From: a virus
Length of the DNA stretch: 25,436 bases
Strand: one strand, 5' to 3'
IMG/VR virus record: IMGVR_UViG_3300017725_000063
Span: 1 to 25,436 of that record
In this document: positions 23,453 through 25,436 of the stretch, one piece after another
Numbering within the stretch: position 1 is the first letter of the stretch
Layout: each line of letters opens with the position of its first letter
Made by a program: the position numbers and the translations under genes
Notes under the pieces: model-generated
What the model saw: the letters and a program-made list of their open reading frames with translations, nothing else
Told to the model about the DNA's origin: nothing
Database searches by the model: none

Positions 23453-23697
23453 TATGCGGCCTCCTCTTTGATTTTGTTGGCGATAGCTTCCGCCTGATTG
23501 AACATTGCTTTTGCGTCACCGTCATTGGCGAAGCCCTCTTCGCTGGCAAAGTCCATGCTACTCAAGAAGTAAGCATTTTTATATTCGTGGTTGACCATGA
23601 AGAAAGCCAAGAAGTGCTCGTTCTCACAGAAGCAGTCATTGCCGTTTACAACAGCCATGATCCCGCCGTTTTTCGCTCCGATAAATTCAATAGCCAT
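23452..23697 (-). CDS. First gene of the minus-strand early operon, unknown function (81 aa)
   Basis: Codes for 81 residues. A GAGAGGAATCGG site precedes the ATG, which lies about 30 bases after the predicted start of transcription. The N-terminal part is beta (MAIEFIGAKNGGIMAVVNGN) with two cysteines (C22, C24), the second half is helical and acidic (FNQAEAIANKIKEEAA). No family recognised. As the promoter-proximal gene it is likely to be the most highly expressed early product; genes in this place often act against the host. Confidence 0.55.
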   Translation of the reverse strand: MAIEFIGAKNGGIMAVVNGNDCFCENEHFLAFFMVNHEYKNAYFLSSMDFASEEGFANDGDAKAMFNQAEAIANKIKEEAA

Positions 23698-23730
23698 TTC
23701 CGATTCCTCTCTTGATTAACTTACTCCTAA

Positions 23731-23760
23731 TAGATAAGGTGATATCACAATAACAGTCAA
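23731..23760 (-). promoter_or_regulatory. Candidate early promoter of the minus-strand operon
   Basis: Read on the minus strand, TTGACT (23760-23755) is followed by an 18-base spacer and TATCTA (23736-23731). The -35 is close to consensus and the -10 is moderate. The predicted transcript starts near 23724, about 27 bases before the first ATG. The spacer holds the palindrome GTGATATCAC. Confidence 0.45.
23739..23748. promoter_or_regulatory. Palindrome, candidate operator for the RHH protein
   Basis: GTGATATCAC is a perfect 10-bp palindrome lying between the -35 and -10 of the minus-strand promoter, in the region divergent to an RHH gene. Small RHH proteins commonly repress their own divergent control region through such sites. 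The link is inferred from position. Confidence 0.4.
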
Positions 23761-23820
23761 GGGGTAAATCAAACTTTTTTTAAAGTATCTGATAACCGAT
23801 TGAAAGAAAAGGAAAGAAAG

Positions 23821-24066
23821 TTGAAATATCAAACCAAAGAAGAGGCCAAGAAGGCGCTCGTTGTTCGATTGCCTGCCGGGGTCAAAGCCCGATTAGATAG
23901 CGCTTCGCAGTCGCAGGGGATATCGCAAAGCCGGTTAGCTTCTGAGCTGATATCAGAGGGATTGAACCAATCTGTAAGCCTGGAGGCGATCCTTGATGAT
24001 GTCGGCGTCGTGATCGAGGATGACACCGATCAGACTGACATTGAAACGTGGCTCAATCGCATATGA
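23821..24066 (+). CDS. Ribbon-helix-helix repressor-like protein (81 aa)
   Basis: The RHH motif is near the N-terminus: strand ALVVRLPAGVKARLD, helices SQGISQSRLASELISEGL, as in Arc/CopG-type DNA-binding proteins. A C-terminal acidic tail (DDVGVVIEDDTDQTD) may serve in dimer contacts. The start is taken as TTG at 23821, with AAAGGAAAGAAAG at optimal distance; an earlier TTG at 23800 lacks such a site. It begins the plus-strand early operon, and the intergenic region it shares with the minus-strand operon contains a palindrome. It probably regulates one or both operons. The stop overlaps the RusA start (ATGA). Confidence 0.7.
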   Translation: MKYQTKEEAKKALVVRLPAGVKARLDSASQSQGISQSRLASELISEGLNQSVSLEAILDDVGVVIEDDTDQTDIETWLNRI

Positions 24067-24479
24067 CTACGACATATATATGGCTACCAGGTCAACCGAT
24101 CGGCAAAGGTCGGCCCAGGTTTACTCGCACGGGCAGAGTTTACACGCCAGAGAAAACGCGCAGATATGAGCATCGTCTGGCCGGTACTGCATCAAATTAC
24201 ATGATGCTGCGCCAGTTAGAGCCGACAACAATGCCATGTCATATGGTTATCAAGGCCCAATTTGAAATTCCGAAAAGCTGGACGAAAACAAAGAAGGCGG
24301 CTGCTGCGGCTTATGAGATATTACCCGGCAAGCCTGACATCGATAACATTGCCAAGATTGTAATGGATAGCTTTTCGGGCGTGGTGTTCGAGGATGATGC
24401 CCAGGTGTACGATCTAAAGGTTGTCAAAACTTACGGAGATCCATGCCTGTTGACAGAAGTCACTTGCTCGAAGTGGTAA
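24063..24479 (+). CDS. rusA: RusA-like Holliday-junction resolvase
   Basis: Codes for 138 residues. The ATG at 24063 overlaps the RHH stop; an upstream in-frame ATG would lie inside that gene. The family signature is clear: PIGKGRPRFTRTGR near the start, KPDIDNIAKIVMDSFSGVV (D92, D94) and FEDDAQV (D111, D112), the acidic residues that bind metal in RusA. E. coli RusA is 120 residues. It resolves four-way DNA junctions produced by recombination or replication, here together with the ERF/Sak annealing protein. A small gene starts inside its last 37 bases in another frame. Confidence 0.87.
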   Translation: MTTTYIWLPGQPIGKGRPRFTRTGRVYTPEKTRRYEHRLAGTASNYMMLRQLEPTTMPCHMVIKAQFEIPKSWTKTKKAAAAAYEILPGKPDIDNIAKIVMDSFSGVVFEDDAQVYDLKVVKTYGDPCLLTEVTCSKW

Positions 24480-24610
24480 CAGAAACGCCCCTGCAATTTC
24501 TTGCAAGGGCGATAGGACTGGGTTACATTGAAAGAGCCAACAACAATGCAGGGTCAGAATATACAAGCCCTGCCCAAATGAAAAGGGTAAAACGATGTCA
24601 CATTACATGA
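24443..24610 (+). CDS. 55-codon ORF bridging RusA and the replication gene
   Basis: ATG at 24443 preceded by GGAG (5 bases away), with the frame running 55 codons and overlapping the next gene's start by 16 bases. It fills a gap of 115 bases otherwise without a gene. The product is a short helical polypeptide (HLLEVVTETPLQFLARAIGL) with a basic C-terminus (MKRVKRCHIT). No family is recognised. A stable hairpin within the frame (24486-24511) makes the alternative, a purely regulatory leader with translational coupling, plausible. Confidence 0.45.
   Translation: MPVDRSHLLEVVTETPLQFLARAIGLGYIERANNNAGSEYTSPAQMKRVKRCHIT
24486..24511 (+). promoter_or_regulatory. Stem-loop downstream of RusA
   Basis: CGCCC-C-TGCAA (24486-24496) pairs with TTGCA-A-GGGCG (24501-24511) around a TTTC loop, ten base pairs with one mismatch. 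It lies six bases after the RusA stop. No T-run follows, so not a standard terminator; mRNA stabilisation or attenuation are options. It also lies inside the 55-codon frame. Confidence 0.45.
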
Positions 24611-25284
24611 CTGCACTTGCAATGCAGCAAAAGGGATTGAAGCCAGCAACTAAGGTTGTCTTGTATTGGCTTGCAGATCATCACAACAGTGAAACAGGTT
24701 TGTGTTTCCCAAGTCTAAGCATACTAGCAGAGGAATGTGATTTAGATCGATCAACAATTATCAGGCATATTGTGATTTTAGAGGGCAAGGGGTTGCTCAT
24801 GAGAGTAAACCGCAAGCGTAAAAACGGATCTACAACTAGCAACGGATATCAATTATTGCTAGGAAAACAACCCGTCGGAAAATACGACCCCCCCCGTCGC
24901 AAAATGCAACCCCCCCCAGTGGAAAATTGCGACCCCCTTAACCTTGGAAGTAATAACCTTGGAAATATAACCATTAATATAAACACCATTTTCGATTCGA
25001 TGTGGGAAATGTATCCTAAGAAAGTTGGTAAGGGTACAGCAAGGAAGGCACTGGCCAAGGCATTGGCAAAAGCTCCAGTCGATCAGATCCAACATTCGCT
25101 AGCACTCTTTGTCCGTTACTGGGGACAGCAAGACAAGAAGTTTATGCCACACCTGGCAACCTGGTTGAACGGTGAGCGCTGGGACGATGAGATTCAGCAG
25201 CCGTCTCTCCAGGACATGACAAGCGACCAGCAGATGCAGGCCATTCTAGGCTCACTGGCAACAGACAGAAAGATGATTCAATGA
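24595..25284 (+). CDS. Replication initiator, lambda O-like / HTH_36 type
   Basis: Codes for 229 residues. Residues 15-88 form a winged HTH: KVVLYWLADHHNSETGLCFP, SLSILAEECDLDRSTIIRHI, ILEGKGLLMRVNRKRKN. Residues 95-112 are a Pro-rich linker encoded by the 22-bp iterons. Residues 132-200 hold the C-terminal domain common to phage replication proteins: FDSMWEMYPKKVGKGTARKA, MPHLATWLNGERWDDE. Proteins with this pair of domains bind the phage origin, often inside their own gene, and recruit the helicase or its loader. AAAGGG precedes the ATG. The stop overlaps the next gene's ATG (ATGA), in the place where lambdoid phages have the loader. Two C8 runs in the linker are slippage-prone. Confidence 0.78.
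   Translation: MSHYMTALAMQQKGLKPATKVVLYWLADHHNSETGLCFPSLSILAEECDLDRSTIIRHIVILEGKGLLMRVNRKRKNGSTTSNGYQLLLGKQPVGKYDPPRRKMQPPPVENCDPLNLGSNNLGNITININTIFDSMWEMYPKKVGKGTARKALAKALAKAPVDQIQHSLALFVRYWGQQDKKFMPHLATWLNGERWDDEIQQPSLQDMTSDQQMQAILGSLATDRKMIQ
24862..24942 (+). repeat. 22-bp iterons inside the replication gene
   Basis: Three units in register: 24877-24898 (GGAAAATACGAC + C-run), 24899-24920 (GCAAAATGCAAC + C-run) and 24921-24942 (GGAAAATTGCGAC + C-run, then TTAAC). A shorter, related unit precedes them at 24862-24876 (GGAAAACAACCCGTC). The period of 22 is not a multiple of three, so each unit is read in a different frame and protein selection cannot maintain the match; the DNA itself must be what is conserved. 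Two units contain C8 runs (24888-24895, 24910-24917). Confidence 0.72.
24939..24990 (+). other. AT-rich unwinding-type region beside the iterons (putative origin)
   Basis: Directly after the iterons comes TAACCTTGGAA, given twice (24939-24949, 24954-24964), then an A/T-rich stretch (AATATAACCATTAATATAAAC). Iterons followed by an AT-rich stretch inside an O-type gene is the layout of the lambda origin. The region also codes for residues 115-132 of the protein (the repeated NLG). Origin function is inferred. Confidence 0.55.
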
Positions 25285-25436
25285 ACTACGAGCAGAGAAC
25301 CAAAGCAATCGGAGCATGGCTACAGAAAGAGTTGCAGTCGTATGACGTACCGGCAAACCACACGCCAGAACGAGCAGCAACCGAAATGACCGCAATGGTT
25401 GAAGACATCAACTCAGAGATCGTCAGCAACATAAAC
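25281..25436 (+). CDS. Early protein, 5' part (truncated by window end)
   Basis: 52 codons are visible, beginning with an ATG that overlaps the previous stop (ATGA). The start is helical: MNYEQRTKAIGAWLQKELQS, then a polar segment with a second helix (ERAATEMTAMVEDI). It occupies the place of a helicase-loader or accessory gene in lambdoid operons, but the visible part has no recognised motif. The 3' end lies outside the window. Confidence 0.6.
   Translation, partial: MNYEQRTKAIGAWLQKELQSYDVPANHTPERAATEMTAMVEDINSEIVSNIN

Noticed and set aside
23800-23820. TTG at 23800 as the start of the RHH gene
   Set aside because: No ribosome site precedes it, while TTG 23821 has AAAGGAAAGAAAG at proper distance.
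1-25436. CRISPR arrays, insertion sequences, attachment sites, rRNA
   Set aside because: No repeat-spacer pattern, transposase, integrase or rRNA-like sequence was seen.

Overview
The window looks like part of the genome of a tailed phage with a short-tail (podovirus, T7/BPP-1-like) virion. It probably infects a marine alphaproteobacterium. That host inference rests on remembered resemblance of several small genes next to the tail fibre (16745-18578) and of the fibre architecture to marine phages; no host gene is present. No integrase, terminase, portal or DNA polymerase lies in the window.

Layout. (1) 1-12200, plus strand: the end of the major capsid gene, a small head protein, tail-tube adaptor (gp11-like), tail nozzle (gp12-like), then four proteins in the place of the T7 internal-core proteins, mostly coupled by ATGA overlaps. 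The 1089-residue one carries a ParB-like domain and a domain resembling the RelA/SpoT-type nucleotidyltransferases of polymorphic toxins. (2) 12193-16680: a candidate promoter and a 1477-residue tail fibre with an internal module duplication. (3) 16745-19371: small marine-phage genes and a lysis cassette (XhlA-like protein, further membrane proteins, a 3TM-type holin, an M15-type endopeptidase). (4) 19379-19450: a compact inverted-repeat structure in the gap between converging operons. (5) 19461-23697, minus strand: an early-type operon of about fourteen short genes, including an ERF/Sak-like annealing protein, a Gp157-like protein, three helix-turn-helix proteins, two zinc-ribbon proteins and two membrane microproteins. 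(6) 23698-23820: a divergent control region with a palindrome inside a sigma70-like promoter. (7) 23821-25436, plus strand: an RHH repressor-like gene, RusA resolvase, a 55-codon ORF, a lambda-O-like replication initiator with 22-bp iterons inside the gene, and the start of another gene.

How it works together: the RHH protein probably controls the two divergent early operons. The O-like protein would bind the iterons in its own gene and open the AT-rich DNA beside them. ERF/Sak, Gp157 and RusA would handle recombination and branched DNA. The plus-strand late block then builds the capsid, tail, ejected core proteins and fibre, and ends in lysis. A T7/BPP-1-like virion joined to a lambdoid-style replication/recombination set is the main mosaic feature.

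All functional names come from reading motifs by eye; no database search was possible.
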